DNA from: Lachnospiraceae bacterium UBA1683
Lineage (GTDB): Bacteria; Bacillota; Clostridia; Lachnospirales; Lachnospiraceae
DNA: 48,847 nucleotides
Reading direction: 5' to 3'
Assembly (NCBI GenBank): GCA_002320245.1
Contig: DCKD01000066.1
Coordinates: forward strand, 1 to 48,847
In this document: piece after piece, positions 26,128 to 35,207 of the stretch
How positions within the stretch are numbered: the first letter of the stretch is position 1
How the letters are laid out: each line of letters begins with the position of its first letter
Position numbers and translations under genes: made by a program
Notes under the pieces: model-generated
Seen by the model: the letters and a program-made list of their open reading frames with translations, nothing else
Told to the model about the DNA's origin: nothing
Databases searched by the model: none

Positions 26128-26934
26128 TCAGCGTGCCAGTTCTTCAAAAGCCTTGTCTACAACTCCAGACAAATCCACCTTAATCTCTGGCGGCTGTCCA
26201 TCCGGACATTTTTTCAGATGAATCAGATACTCAATATTCCCCTCCGGTCCTTTGATTGGAGAAAAATCAATATTCAGAATCGCAAATCCAATAGAATGTG
26301 CATATAGCGCAACCTTTTCAATCACTTCGTGATGTGTACTCCGTTCGCGGACCACACCTTTCTTGCCGACCTTTTCCCGTCCCGCCTCAAACTGCGGTTT
26401 AATCAAAGATACAATCTCTCCGCCCGGTGTCAGGTAATTCCGGATAGGCTCCAATACTTTTGTCAGAGAAATGAAAGACACATCAATGGAAGAAAAATCA
26501 ACGGGTTCCCCGATATCCTCCGGTGTCACATAGCGGATATTTGTCCTTTCCATACAGACAACCCGTTTGTCCTGACGCAATTTCCAGTCAAGCTGTCCTC
26601 TTCCAACGTCAATCGCGAACACCTTCACTGCACCGTTCTGCAGCATACAATCTGTAAACCCGCCTGTAGAAGAGCCCACATCGGTACAGACCTTTCCATC
26701 TACCGTCACATCGAATACCTGCATCGCTTTTCCCAACTTCAGCCCGCCACGGCTTACATATGGAAGTGCATGTCCTTTCACTTCAATGCCGACTTCCTCC
26801 GGAAATGTAGTTCCTGCCTTATCTTCCCGTTGTCCATCGACGAATACATTACCGGACATAATAATCGCCTTTGCCTTCTCTCTGGATTCCGCGAGATTTC
26901 GCTTTACAAGCAATCTATCCAATCGTTCTTTCAT
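26128..26934 (-). CDS. tlyA: TlyA family rRNA methyltransferase
   Basis: The 268-residue protein has an N-terminal S4 RNA-binding domain (about 1-60, RLDRLLVKRNLAESREKA) and an FtsJ-like Rossmann methyltransferase domain with the AdoMet motif DVGSSTGGFTDCML and later IDVSFISL and LIKPQFEAGR. TlyA enzymes 2'-O-methylate 16S/23S rRNA. The hemolysin label of older annotations is not supported by the domains. It begins 1 base after dxs ends, as in the yqxC position of Bacillus. Confidence 0.93.
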   Translation of the reverse strand: MKERLDRLLVKRNLAESREKAKAIIMSGNVFVDGQREDKAGTTFPEEVGIEVKGHALPYVSRGGLKLGKAMQVFDVTVDGKVCTDVGSSTGGFTDCMLQNGAVKVFAIDVGRGQLDWKLRQDKRVVCMERTNIRYVTPEDIGEPVDFSSIDVSFISLTKVLEPIRNYLTPGGEIVSLIKPQFEAGREKVGKKGVVRERSTHHEVIEKVALYAHSIGFAILNIDFSPIKGPEGNIEYLIHLKKCPDGQPPEIKVDLSGVVDKAFEELAR

Positions 26935-26935
26935 T

Positions 26936-28810
26936 CTATTCCTTCCTCACCGTCGTATAATCTGTAATAATCTGTTTCACTATCGCATTCTTCTCCAGCC
27001 CGACTTCTCTGCGGAGCACTTCTACATTCCCATGTTCCACATAATCATCCGGTATGCCGAAATTCCGTACATAAACCGGAAGTTTCGCCCGTTCTGTATA
27101 ATCCAGCACCTGCTGTCCGAATCCACCGGAAAGCATATTTTCTTCAATGGTAACAAACAGACCGTGTTTCTGAGAAAGGCGGTCCAGCATTACCGTATCC
27201 AACGGTTTTACAAACCTCGCATTGAGCAGACTGCAGTGATATCCCTCTGCCTTCAGCTCCGCGCGCACATTCTCGGCAAGAGACGCCATATGCCCGATAA
27301 AAATTACGGCAATCTCTTCCTCGTCATACAAAAGCTCACTTTTCCCGTACTCGATTGGCGCCCGATATTCCCGCAGCCCTTCATATGCCGCGCCGCGCGG
27401 ATACCGCATTGCAATCGGATACTCAAAATCCACCGCAAACCGCACCATATCCGCCATCTCCCATCTGTTCTTCGGAGCCATAATTGTCATATTTGGTATC
27501 GTTGATAAGAATGATAAATCAAATAAACCCTGATGTGTCTCCCCGTCGCTTCCGACCAGCCCTGCACGGTCAATCGCCAGCATGACCGGAAGGTTCTGCA
27601 GGCAGATATCGTGAATTGCCTGATCGTATGCCCGCTGCAGGAAAGAAGAATACAGCGCCACAACCGGTTTCATCCCGCCGGCTGCAAGACCTGCGGCAAA
27701 CGTCAATGCATGTTCCTCCGCAATTCCAACGTCAAAGAAACGGTTCGGAAACCGTTTGGCAAACCGGTTCAAGCCGGTTCCGTCCGCCATTGCCGCAGTA
27801 ATGGCCACCACTTTATCATTGGTTTTTCCGATATCTGCGATTACTTTGGAAAATACATCGGTATAAGAATCTTTTTCGGAAACTTCCACCGGCTCCCCGG
27901 TTGAGACGACAAACGGACCCGTTCCGTGAAAACGGGACGGATTCTCCTCCGCCGGTTTATATCCTTTTCCTTTTTTCGTCAGTACATGCACAAGTACCGC
28001 GTGATTCACACGTTTTGCCTCGCGAAATGTCTTATATAGTTTTTTTATATCATGTCCGTCTACCGGGCCGAGGTACGTGATTCCCATATCTTCAAAAAGC
28101 ATCCCCGGAACGATAAACTGCTTAATTCCGTTCTTTGTCTTTTTAATCTGATATGCAATCTTCTCGCCCTGCACCGGAATTTTTTTCAGTGTGTCCTCTA
28201 CCCCCCGTTTCAATTCCGTATATACGCTTGCCGTCCGGAGCCCGTTGAGATAGCTGGACATTCCCCCGACATTTTCCGAAATGGACATATTGTTGTCATT
28301 CAGTACGATGATAAAATTACTTTTGGCATGTGATGCATTGTTGAGTGCTTCATATGCCATACCTCCGGTCATGGAACCATCTCCGATAATCGACACAACA
28401 CTGTAATCCAACCCCTGAATATCCCGTGCAGCAACGTATCCAAGCCCTGCCGAAATCGAAGTCGAACTATGTCCCGTGTCAAATGCGTCACAGTCACTTT
28501 CCTTTCGTTTTGGGAATCCGCTCATGCCACCGTACTTGCGCAAATCATCAAACCCCTCCTTACGCCCGGTCAGCAGTTTATGCGTATAAGCCTGATGTCC
28601 CACATCCCATATTAACTTATCCTCCGGCAGATTGAACGACAGATGCAAAGCCATCGTAAGCTCTACCACCCCCAGATTAGAGGCCAGATGTCCTCCTGTC
28701 CGACTGATTTTCTCAATCAAAAAATTCCGTATCTCCTGAGCCAGCTCGTCCAATTCCTCCGGTTCCAGATTCTTGATATCATTCGCTTTTTGAATCTTCT
28801 CTAAAACCAT
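26936..28810 (-). CDS. dxs: 1-Deoxy-D-xylulose-5-phosphate synthase
   Basis: This thiamine-diphosphate enzyme condenses pyruvate and glyceraldehyde 3-phosphate, the first step of the MEP isoprenoid pathway. It has HQAYTHKLLTGR near the N-terminus, the ThDP motif GDGSMTGGMAYEALNNA (about 151-167), the YLGPVDGHD segment and the transketolase-type RFFDVGIAEEHALTFAAG. Length is 624 residues, normal. It follows ispA by 13 bases and is followed by tlyA, so precursor synthesis and prenyl chain elongation are co-expressed. Confidence 0.97.
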   Translation of the reverse strand: MVLEKIQKANDIKNLEPEELDELAQEIRNFLIEKISRTGGHLASNLGVVELTMALHLSFNLPEDKLIWDVGHQAYTHKLLTGRKEGFDDLRKYGGMSGFPKRKESDCDAFDTGHSSTSISAGLGYVAARDIQGLDYSVVSIIGDGSMTGGMAYEALNNASHAKSNFIIVLNDNNMSISENVGGMSSYLNGLRTASVYTELKRGVEDTLKKIPVQGEKIAYQIKKTKNGIKQFIVPGMLFEDMGITYLGPVDGHDIKKLYKTFREAKRVNHAVLVHVLTKKGKGYKPAEENPSRFHGTGPFVVSTGEPVEVSEKDSYTDVFSKVIADIGKTNDKVVAITAAMADGTGLNRFAKRFPNRFFDVGIAEEHALTFAAGLAAGGMKPVVALYSSFLQRAYDQAIHDICLQNLPVMLAIDRAGLVGSDGETHQGLFDLSFLSTIPNMTIMAPKNRWEMADMVRFAVDFEYPIAMRYPRGAAYEGLREYRAPIEYGKSELLYDEEEIAVIFIGHMASLAENVRAELKAEGYHCSLLNARFVKPLDTVMLDRLSQKHGLFVTIEENMLSGGFGQQVLDYTERAKLPVYVRNFGIPDDYVEHGNVEVLRREVGLEKNAIVKQIITDYTTVRKE

Positions 28811-28823
28811 AAGGAAATCCCCC

Positions 28824-29714
28824 TTATTTTTTTCTGTATATCAGCGACTCCAGCAATTCTGCAAGAAAGGAATCCTTTGGCCGCAGACTGTCCAGTTCGG
28901 CAATTGCCTCCTTAGAGAGCCGCTCTGCCTCTGCTTTTGCCGCCTCCAGCCCCTTCCATGTCACATAAGTCGTCTTTTCGTTCTTTTCATCACTGTGGAT
29001 TGGTTTACCGAGCACTTCCGCAGTGCTTGTCACGTCCAGGATATCGTCCTGAATCTGGAATGCCAGGCCAACCTTTCCGGCAACCGATGCCATCTTCTGT
29101 ACGTCTTCCTCCCCTGCTCCCGCAAGGACTGCCCCAATCATCATCGCACTTTCAATTAACGCACCGGTCTTCAAACGGTATATGAAATCCAGCGTCTCTC
29201 CGGCAATCTTCTGCCCGGTCAGCGTTACATCCACGACCTGTCCGCCAATCATGCCGTAGATTCCAGCTTTCTTCGCAAGAATCTGCATCGCCTTTCCCAC
29301 ACGCCTGCAATCTGCATCAGGCATATCAAACGCCGTTGCAGCCGTCTCGAATGCATAATTCAGCAGGGCATCTCCTGCCAGTATTCCCATATCTTCTCCG
29401 TAAACGACATGGGTTGTCCTCCTGCCCCTGCGGTAATCATCATTGTCCATCGCCGGAAGATCGTCATGCACAAGGGAATACGTGTGAATCATCTCCATTG
29501 CCGCCATGAATGGGCAGACAACTTCTGAGATTCCCCCGAACATCTGATAAGTCTCCCTCATCAGCATCGGACGAAGACGTTTACCGCCCGCCATCAGGCT
29601 ATATTCCATTGCTTCCATGATAAGCTTCTGCTCTCCCTCCGGTTTTGGAAGGTAACGGACAAGAATCCGCTCAATCTGTTCGGTCCGCTTCTTCTGTTCT
29701 TCTTTAAAACTCAT
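28824..29714 (-). CDS. ispA: Polyprenyl (farnesyl) diphosphate synthase
   Basis: This short-chain trans-prenyltransferase of 296 residues makes farnesyl or geranylgeranyl diphosphate from DMAPP and IPP. The first Asp-rich motif is in LVHDDLPAMDNDDYRRG and the second in FQIQDDILDVTS. Product length cannot be read reliably by eye, but FPP is the usual product of this position. The true start is ATG 29714 (AGGAA upstream). The longer open frame upstream is not used. The start overlaps the end of xseB by 11 bases. Confidence 0.94.
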   Translation of the reverse strand: MSFKEEQKKRTEQIERILVRYLPKPEGEQKLIMEAMEYSLMAGGKRLRPMLMRETYQMFGGISEVVCPFMAAMEMIHTYSLVHDDLPAMDNDDYRRGRRTTHVVYGEDMGILAGDALLNYAFETAATAFDMPDADCRRVGKAMQILAKKAGIYGMIGGQVVDVTLTGQKIAGETLDFIYRLKTGALIESAMMIGAVLAGAGEEDVQKMASVAGKVGLAFQIQDDILDVTSTAEVLGKPIHSDEKNEKTTYVTWKGLEAAKAEAERLSKEAIAELDSLRPKDSFLAELLESLIYRKK

Positions 29715-29937
29715 GTGTTTTTCCTTCCTCATCCAGTACCAGAACCTTTTTCTCCACAGCATCGATTGCCTCATTACACTGTTTCAGCAGATTCATGCCT
29801 GTATTATAATAACCAAATGATTCTTCCAGTGTTACATCCGGGCTTTCCAGATTCCGGACCGCCTGCTCTAGTTTATCAAATAATTCTTCCAGAGGAATCT
29901 GTGGTTCGTTCAATTCCTGTTTCTTATCTTCGGACAT
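29704..29937 (-). CDS. xseB: Exodeoxyribonuclease VII small subunit
   Basis: This small acidic helical protein of 77 residues matches XseB (FDKLEQAVRNLESPDVTLEESFGYYNTGMNLLKQCNEAI). It binds XseA in the ssDNA-degrading exonuclease VII. Two adjacent ATGs exist. The second (29937) lies 6 bases from AGGAGG and is preferred. It overlaps the end of xseA and the start of ispA, so all three are translationally linked. Confidence 0.93.
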   Translation of the reverse strand: MSEDKKQELNEPQIPLEELFDKLEQAVRNLESPDVTLEESFGYYNTGMNLLKQCNEAIDAVEKKVLVLDEEGKTHEF

Positions 29938-31141
29938 CATATTCCTCCTTATACGTTTCTATGACTTCTGTTCGGATTCTGCCGTCCGCCACATAGACGT
30001 CCAACATGTTTCCCTGTTTCACCCGCGAAATACTGTGCACGGCAATGCCCTTTTCATCCGACACATAGGCATATCCCTGATTCAGTTTCTGCAGCGGGGA
30101 CAATCCTCTCATCTTCTCTATATAAATCGCCAGCCTATGCCGGTTCTGTTCTACAATTTTCACCATCTGCCGGCGCATCCTCGTCTCCAGCTCCGCTGCA
30201 TATTGACGCTGTTCATTCAGCTTATGGGATGGATGCGCATAGTTCAGACGCAGTGCCATCTGCTCGGTTTTTCTTCTCGCCGTATCCAGCCGCTGCTGTA
30301 TCTGCTGGCGCATCCGGCGTCTGTATTCCTCCGCCACCGCCGCTGCCGCCTGATAATCATACACGACAAGCTCTGCTGCTGCCGACGGCGTCGGTGCCCG
30401 CAAATCTGCCACATAATCCGAAATCAATGTATCCGTTTCATGCCCGACCGCGGATACAATCGGAATCCTGCATTCAAATATTGCTCTGGCAACCGCCTCT
30501 TCGTTGAACGCCCACAAATCCTCCATCGAGCCTCCGCCGCGCCCTACAATGATCACGTCCACTTTTTCATTTTCCAGTATGTGGATTCCGCGGATAATGC
30601 TCGGCGCAGCGCCTTCTCCCTGTACAAGCGCCGGATATAAAATCAACTGGACATAAGGATTTCTCCGGTGGGAAATATTGATGATATCACGAATGGCTGC
30701 CCCGGCAGGTGCAGTCACAATCCCGACACGCTTTGCGAACTGCGGGATTGGCTGTTTATACTCCGCGGCAAACATCCCCATCTCCTGTAGTTCACGTTTC
30801 AGAGCCTCATACCGCTCATAAAGCGCCCCCGCGCCATCCAGAATGACTTCTTTTGCATACAGTTGGTATTTTCCGTCCCGCTCATATACATCTACCGCAC
30901 CGAGCACAATGACATTCTGTCCCTCCCGCATACGAAAAGAAAGCCCCGACCTTGCACTTGCGAACATCACACATGCAATCGTTCCGGACTCGTCTTTCAG
31001 AGAAAAATATATATGACCGGAAGTATGATATTTGCAGTTCGATACTTCCCCCTTCACATAAATGCGGTTCAGCATAAAATCCTGTGTGAACATATTCCTG
31101 ATATAACTGTTCACCTGCCTTACCGTATAGACATTGCGCAT
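29924..31141 (-). CDS. xseA: Exodeoxyribonuclease VII large subunit
   Basis: XseA is the catalytic subunit degrading single-stranded DNA to oligonucleotides. The N-terminal OB fold (about 1-100, SNCKYHTSGHIYFSLKD) is followed by the catalytic domain with GRGGGSMEDLWAFNEE and SAVGHETD, and a coiled-coil region at about 270-340. At 405 residues it is of normal length. AGGAGG precedes the ATG. It follows nusB after 28 bases. folD, which separates nusB and xseA in Bacillus, is missing here. Confidence 0.96.
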   Translation of the reverse strand: MRNVYTVRQVNSYIRNMFTQDFMLNRIYVKGEVSNCKYHTSGHIYFSLKDESGTIACVMFASARSGLSFRMREGQNVIVLGAVDVYERDGKYQLYAKEVILDGAGALYERYEALKRELQEMGMFAAEYKQPIPQFAKRVGIVTAPAGAAIRDIINISHRRNPYVQLILYPALVQGEGAAPSIIRGIHILENEKVDVIIVGRGGGSMEDLWAFNEEAVARAIFECRIPIVSAVGHETDTLISDYVADLRAPTPSAAAELVVYDYQAAAAVAEEYRRRMRQQIQQRLDTARRKTEQMALRLNYAHPSHKLNEQRQYAAELETRMRRQMVKIVEQNRHRLAIYIEKMRGLSPLQKLNQGYAYVSDEKGIAVHSISRVKQGNMLDVYVADGRIRTEVIETYKEEYDVRR

Positions 31142-31169
31142 AGAATCTGCCTCCTGAAGTCGCCTCTGT

Positions 31170-31568
31170 TTAGTCTGTCAGCTTTGCAAGCACCCCATTG
31201 ACAAAAGACGGACCTTCTTCCCCGCTGAATTTCTTCGCAAGTTCCACCGCCTCATTGATTGCCACGCCGACCGGGACATCCTCATCCCACTTCATCTCAT
31301 ATACCGCAAGACGCAGGATTGTGAGGTCTGCTTTACTCATACGTCTTGTCTTCCAGCCTTCACACTTTTCATTAATCAAATCGTCAATCTCCGGTACTTT
31401 CTCTGCAATTGCCTTGTATTTGTTCTCTATATATTCTTTATCGCGTTCCGTTGTATGCTCCAGACTCTCAAAATACAGTTTCAGATGTTCCGGCATATCC
31501 GCCGCATCATTAAATTCAATCTGAAAAAGCATCTTAAATACATGCTCACGAAGTTCTGTTCTTATCAT
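31170..31568 (-). CDS. nusB: Transcription antitermination factor NusB
   Basis: The 132-residue all-helical RNA-binding protein forms the rRNA antitermination complex with NusE (S10). Recognisable parts are the N-terminal RTELREHVFKMLFQIEF and the C-terminal LRLAVYEM...VAINEAVELAKKFSGEEGPSFVNGVL. The open frame extends 55 codons upstream, but ATG 31568 with AGGAG close by gives the family N-terminus. It begins the operon running to recN. A promoter about 170 bases upstream overlaps the asp23 terminator. Confidence 0.96.
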   Translation of the reverse strand: MIRTELREHVFKMLFQIEFNDAADMPEHLKLYFESLEHTTERDKEYIENKYKAIAEKVPEIDDLINEKCEGWKTRRMSKADLTILRLAVYEMKWDEDVPVGVAINEAVELAKKFSGEEGPSFVNGVLAKLTD

Positions 31569-31714
31569 ATTGGCTCCTTTCCCCATCCTTTCGAAAAAAA
31601 GATTACGCGTAAAGCGCAATCGCCGCGCGCGTGACCTTTTTCCCCTTGCACGCAGTGCACATACCCCAGAAGGTTTTTGCCCGACAGAGGACAGAGTTTT
31701 CTGTCGGGTAAGAA

Positions 31715-31738
31715 AAAGGATGTCTTGCGACATCCTTT
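31715..31738 (-). terminator. asp23 terminator
   Basis: AAAGGATGTC (31738-31729) pairs with GACATCCTTT (31724-31715) followed by a T-rich stretch on the minus strand. The stem arm lies at the predicted start point of the nusB promoter. Confidence 0.75.
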
Positions 31739-31768
31739 ATTATACTACATGCCTTCCACTCTTGGCAA
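31739..31768 (-). promoter_or_regulatory. Putative nusB operon promoter
   Basis: TTGCCA (31768-31763) and TATAAT (31744-31739) have an 18-base spacer. Transcription would start near 31732, inside the first arm of the asp23 terminator. Confidence 0.5.
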
Positions 31769-31778
31769 CGGAAAAAAC

Positions 31779-32162
31779 TTATTCCTGATTCTCCATCTCC
31801 ACTCCGGCAACACGGATATTAATATCTGCAACCTCCAGACCGGTCATATTCTCAATCGCAGCTTTTACCTTTTCCTGTACCTTCTCCGTGACATCCATAA
31901 TACTGTAATTGTACTTCAGGTTCAGTGCAAGGGAAACCGTGACAACACCTTCCAGCACGTCTACCTTCACACCTTTGGACAGATTCTTCATACCGAGCTT
32001 GCTGATGAGCTCATTGGTGATATTGCCTGCCATCGATGCAACGCCCTCTACTTCAGTTGCCGCGAGAGCTGCAATGATTGCGACCACTTCATCGGCAATC
32101 TTAATCTCTCCTATACTGTTGTCATTGTGTATTGTATAAGTAGTTCTTTCTTCCTTAGCCAT
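31779..32162 (-). CDS. Asp23/Gls24 family envelope stress protein
   Basis: The 127-residue protein is a single Asp23 domain (IKIADEVVAIIAALAATEVEGVASMAG, then GVKVDVLEGVVTVSLALNLKYNYSI). The family includes membrane-associated cell-envelope homeostasis proteins. Bacillus YqhY occupies the same place before nusB. No membrane helix is present, so anchoring would need a partner. AGGAGG lies nine bases before the ATG. It has its own promoter and terminator, so it can be expressed separately from nusB. Confidence 0.92.
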   Translation of the reverse strand: MAKEERTTYTIHNDNSIGEIKIADEVVAIIAALAATEVEGVASMAGNITNELISKLGMKNLSKGVKVDVLEGVVTVSLALNLKYNYSIMDVTEKVQEKVKAAIENMTGLEVADINIRVAGVEMENQE

Positions 32163-32197
32163 TTTTCAAAACCTCCTGTTTGGTCCAATCTGTTAGT

Positions 32198-32226
32198 ATT
32201 ATATCAAATATTACCGTGTTTGCAAA
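32198..32226 (-). promoter_or_regulatory. asp23 promoter
   Basis: TTTGCA (32226-32221, alternatively TTGCAA with 16 bases) and TATAAT (32203-32198) have a 17-base spacer in the short gap after prfC. Confidence 0.6.
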
Positions 32227-32234
32227 GGAAAATA

Positions 32235-33827
32235 TCAGGAACGTCCAAATTCGGACAGCTCCAGGCCTTCATTCCGCTCCAATGTCATGCGGATACTCCA
32301 CTCATGCACAAAGAGAAGCAAAGGACGGTCTTTCAGGTCTTTAATCTTCTTCATATCGGAAGTTCCGGTCAGTTTATCCATATCAATTTCTTCATTCTGA
32401 ATCCAGCGGATATGTTCATACGGCAGGTTTTCCAGACGGATTTCCACATTGTATTCATTTTCCAGACGGTATTTCAGGACATCAAACTGTAGCACGCCGA
32501 CAACGCCGACAATAATCTCTTCCATACCGGTGTTGTACTCCTGAAAAATCTGAATCGCACCTTCCTGCGCAATCTGATTGATTCCCTTGACAAACTGTTT
32601 TCTTTTCATCGTGTCCACCTGACGCACCCTGGCAAAATGCTCCGGCGCGAACGTCGGGATTCCTTCATAGGCAAACTTTTCTTTCGAGGTCGTCAGTGTA
32701 TCTCCGATAGAAAAGATACCCGGATCAAATACGCCAATGATATCTCCGCCGTAAGCCTTATCAATCATCTTACGCTCACTTGCCATCATCTGCTGGGGCT
32801 GTGACAGACGCACGTCCTTTCCGCCCTGCACATGGTACACGGACATTCCCGCCTCAAATTCCCCGGAACAGATTCGCATAAATGCAATCCGGTCACGATG
32901 GGCTTTGTTCATATTTGCCTGAATCTTAAATACAAACGCAGAGAAATCCGGCTCTGTCATCGGATTGATGACTCCATGGTCTGACATCCTTGGCAGCGGT
33001 GATGTTGTCATCGAAAGGAAATGTTTCAAAAATGTTTCCACACCGAAATTTGTCAATGCGGAGCCAAAAAATACCGGAGATAATTCTCCTTTTGACACCT
33101 GCTCCATATCAAACTCTGCGGCAGCGCCGTCAAGAAGTTCGATTTCCTCCTCCAAAGTCACCTTCGCCTCTGTTCCAAGAATCCAGTCCAGCTCCGGGTT
33201 ATTTGCATCAATAATCTTCACTTCCCCCATCTTAGTACCCTTCTGGGTGTCGGAGAACAGCTCCACTTCGTGTTTCTGACGGTCGTAAACGCCCTTGAAA
33301 CCCTTACCGGAGCCAATTGGCCAGTTCACCGGACAGGTGGCAATCCCCAGTTCCTTTTCAATGTCATCCAGCAATTCAAACGTATCCATCGCATCCCGGT
33401 CCATCTTGTTGATAAACGTGAAAATCGGAATGTGGCGCATCACACAGACCTTAAACAGCTTCCTCGTCTGCGCCTCTACACCTTTGGACGCATCAATCAC
33501 CATCACAGCAGAATCCGCAGCCATCAGTGTCCGGTAAGTATCCTCCGAGAAATCCTGATGTCCCGGTGTGTCCAGAATGTTAATGCAGTATCCGCCATAG
33601 TTAAACTGGAGAACTGACGAAGTGACCGAGATACCTCTTTCCTTCTCAATCTCCATCCAGTCGGAAACCGCATGTTTTGCTGTCGCCTTTCCTTTTACAG
33701 ACCCAGCCTGATTGATTGCCCCTCCATAGAGCAGGAACTTCTCTGTCAGAGTTGTCTTACCTGCATCAGGATGGGAAATAATTGCAAAGGTCCTTCGTTT
33801 CTTTATCTCATTCGTAATATCAGACAT
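32235..33827 (-). CDS. prfC: Peptide chain release factor 3
   Basis: RF3 is a translational GTPase that recycles RF1/RF2 from the ribosome after termination. The 530-residue protein has the P-loop SHPDAGKTTLTEK, DTPGHQDFSEDTYRTL (G3), NKMDRDAMD (G4) and the RF3-specific C-terminal domains. The open frame reaches 33881, but ATG 33827 with AGGAG eight bases upstream gives the family start. It lies between the spoIIIA operon and asp23 and has a plausible promoter of its own. A prfC gene at this position is not part of the Bacillus order. Confidence 0.96.
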   Translation of the reverse strand: MSDITNEIKKRRTFAIISHPDAGKTTLTEKFLLYGGAINQAGSVKGKATAKHAVSDWMEIEKERGISVTSSVLQFNYGGYCINILDTPGHQDFSEDTYRTLMAADSAVMVIDASKGVEAQTRKLFKVCVMRHIPIFTFINKMDRDAMDTFELLDDIEKELGIATCPVNWPIGSGKGFKGVYDRQKHEVELFSDTQKGTKMGEVKIIDANNPELDWILGTEAKVTLEEEIELLDGAAAEFDMEQVSKGELSPVFFGSALTNFGVETFLKHFLSMTTSPLPRMSDHGVINPMTEPDFSAFVFKIQANMNKAHRDRIAFMRICSGEFEAGMSVYHVQGGKDVRLSQPQQMMASERKMIDKAYGGDIIGVFDPGIFSIGDTLTTSKEKFAYEGIPTFAPEHFARVRQVDTMKRKQFVKGINQIAQEGAIQIFQEYNTGMEEIIVGVVGVLQFDVLKYRLENEYNVEIRLENLPYEHIRWIQNEEIDMDKLTGTSDMKKIKDLKDRPLLLFVHEWSIRMTLERNEGLELSEFGRS

Positions 33828-33922
33828 ACCTTTATCTCCTATCATACCTTGTCGTGCAAAGCACACCCGGCGGGCCTGCATTACGGAATACAGAAAAAGT
33901 ATCCGTTATCGCACATAGAGTT

Positions 33923-33951
33923 ATTTTATCATATTCTGATATTTGCCGCAA
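33923..33951 (-). promoter_or_regulatory. Putative prfC promoter
   Basis: TTGCGG (33951-33946) and TAAAAT (33928-33923) with a 17-base spacer give a leader of about 90 bases before prfC. Confidence 0.5.
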
Positions 33952-33977
33952 CAATTATACACGCTCTTCAACTCTTA

Positions 33978-34589
33978 TCACTCGTGAATCGGAGTAATTA
34001 CAATATTTTCCGGAGCAATCTCGGTTTTCCTTGTCACGATATCCTCAATCTGGGCGCGGTTCGCATCTGTCAATTCCGCAGCATCCACAACAATATCTGC
34101 CGAATCCTCGGTCAGATTGACTACTGCCTCAGAAAATCCTTTCGATGCCATCAGCGTCTCAATCGCCATTTCCTGCTCCGAGAGCTCTGTCAGTTTTACC
34201 ATCTGTGCAATCGCATCCTGCTTTTCTTCTTCACTGATACTGGTATTGTCTATGATAGACTGCAGCGTCTCTTTGTTTTCGGCACGAACCTGCTCTCTGG
34301 ATACTTTCGCCTGTGCCACTGTAGACTCTGCACTACTGTTTGTAAGCACGGCCTCGCCCGGTGTCCCTTCCACCTCGGAATCAGTACTTGCAATCTCCCC
34401 CGAGCTGTTCTCCACATCATCCTCGGAAATATCCAGCAGTTCCTTATTCGCCAGTTCCGCATTTGCCTCCGTTGTACCTGTCTTGGTCTCTCCGAACAGT
34501 TTTCCAGAATAATTCAGATATCCGGCTATCGCAATCATAACCGCCAGCGTGGTAATAATGATTTGGTTCTTTTTGAATATTTGTTTCAC
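33978..34589 (-). CDS. spoIIIAH: Stage III sporulation protein AH
   Basis: SpoIIIAH is a mother-cell membrane protein whose extracellular YscJ/FliF-like domain binds forespore SpoIIQ across the septum, forming the feeding-tube channel. One N-terminal membrane helix (about 8-27) is followed by an acidic, Ser/Glu-rich linker and a C-terminal ring-building domain (about 100-203). Its GTG start has AAGGAGG seven bases upstream. It is last in the operon, 15 bases after spoIIIAG, the usual place. Confidence 0.93.
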   Translation of the reverse strand: MKQIFKKNQIIITTLAVMIAIAGYLNYSGKLFGETKTGTTEANAELANKELLDISEDDVENSSGEIASTDSEVEGTPGEAVLTNSSAESTVAQAKVSREQVRAENKETLQSIIDNTSISEEEKQDAIAQMVKLTELSEQEMAIETLMASKGFSEAVVNLTEDSADIVVDAAELTDANRAQIEDIVTRKTEIAPENIVITPIHE

Positions 34590-34604
34590 TTGGAACCCTC
34601 CTTT

Positions 34605-35207
34605 TTATGTATCTGTCCTTTTCATTATTTTAATTTTATGCGCTTCCACACCGAATAATGCCTGAATCGCCTCTGTGATATTCTGCACAACGACCGCATT
34701 GTCCCCACCGTCGGCAATCACAACCACTCCGGAGATTTCCGGCGTCAGTTCTTTGCTCACATACGGCGTCTGGGAACCATCCGACTGCTGAGTATAGACA
34801 CTCGTACTGTCCGAAGTTCTGTCCTCTGTGGTCCGTGTACTGCCGGACTCGCTCTGCTCAGAACTCACTTGATGGCTACTGTTTTTATCTTTTTCAATCA
34901 CTTTCTCGCCGGAAGATTTCAGGGTAATGACAACCTCTGCCTTCCCTACCCCTGCCACCGATTCCAATGCGTTTGCCACACGTTTTTCCATATATTCCTG
35001 ATACGCCTCAATGTCTGAGCCAGCCCGGCTGCCCTGATTGGCATCCGATACCGTTTCTGCCTGTGCCACCTCCTTATCTTTATCAGCCGGATATGCAATT
35101 ACGAGCAGCAATAGACCAACCAAAAAAACAAGAAGCAGTTGATTTTTCCCCGGCAGCTTTCCACCTGACTTGATTCGTTCCAGAAATACTTTCCATTTAC
35201 TCTCCAC
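34605..35207 (-). CDS. spoIIIAG: Stage III sporulation protein AG
   Basis: This 200-residue ring-forming component of the mother cell-forespore channel has one N-terminal membrane helix (about 20-42), a Ser/Thr-rich loop near 115-150 and the C-terminal SpoIIIAG domain (ISGVVVIADGGDNAVVVQNITEAIQALFGVEAHKI) related to secretion-system ring proteins. The start is GTG at 35205-35207 with GAGG nine bases upstream, overlapping spoIIIAF by 11 bases. Confidence 0.93.
   Translation of the reverse strand: MESKWKVFLERIKSGGKLPGKNQLLLVFLVGLLLLVIAYPADKDKEVAQAETVSDANQGSRAGSDIEAYQEYMEKRVANALESVAGVGKAEVVITLKSSGEKVIEKDKNSSHQVSSEQSESGSTRTTEDRTSDSTSVYTQQSDGSQTPYVSKELTPEISGVVVIADGGDNAVVVQNITEAIQALFGVEAHKIKIMKRTDT

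Noticed and set aside
31680..31708. CCCGACAG/CTGTCGGG hairpin as a terminator
   Set aside because: The adjacent T run is on the wrong side for the minus strand, and the plus strand has no gene to end.
31677..32492. A 271-codon plus-strand frame
   Set aside because: It is antisense to asp23 and prfC and crosses their promoter and terminator.
33672..34658. A 328-codon plus-strand frame
   Set aside because: It is antisense to prfC, spoIIIAH and part of spoIIIAG, is rich in Cys/His/Leu as expected of a reverse-frame shadow, and has no good ribosome site.
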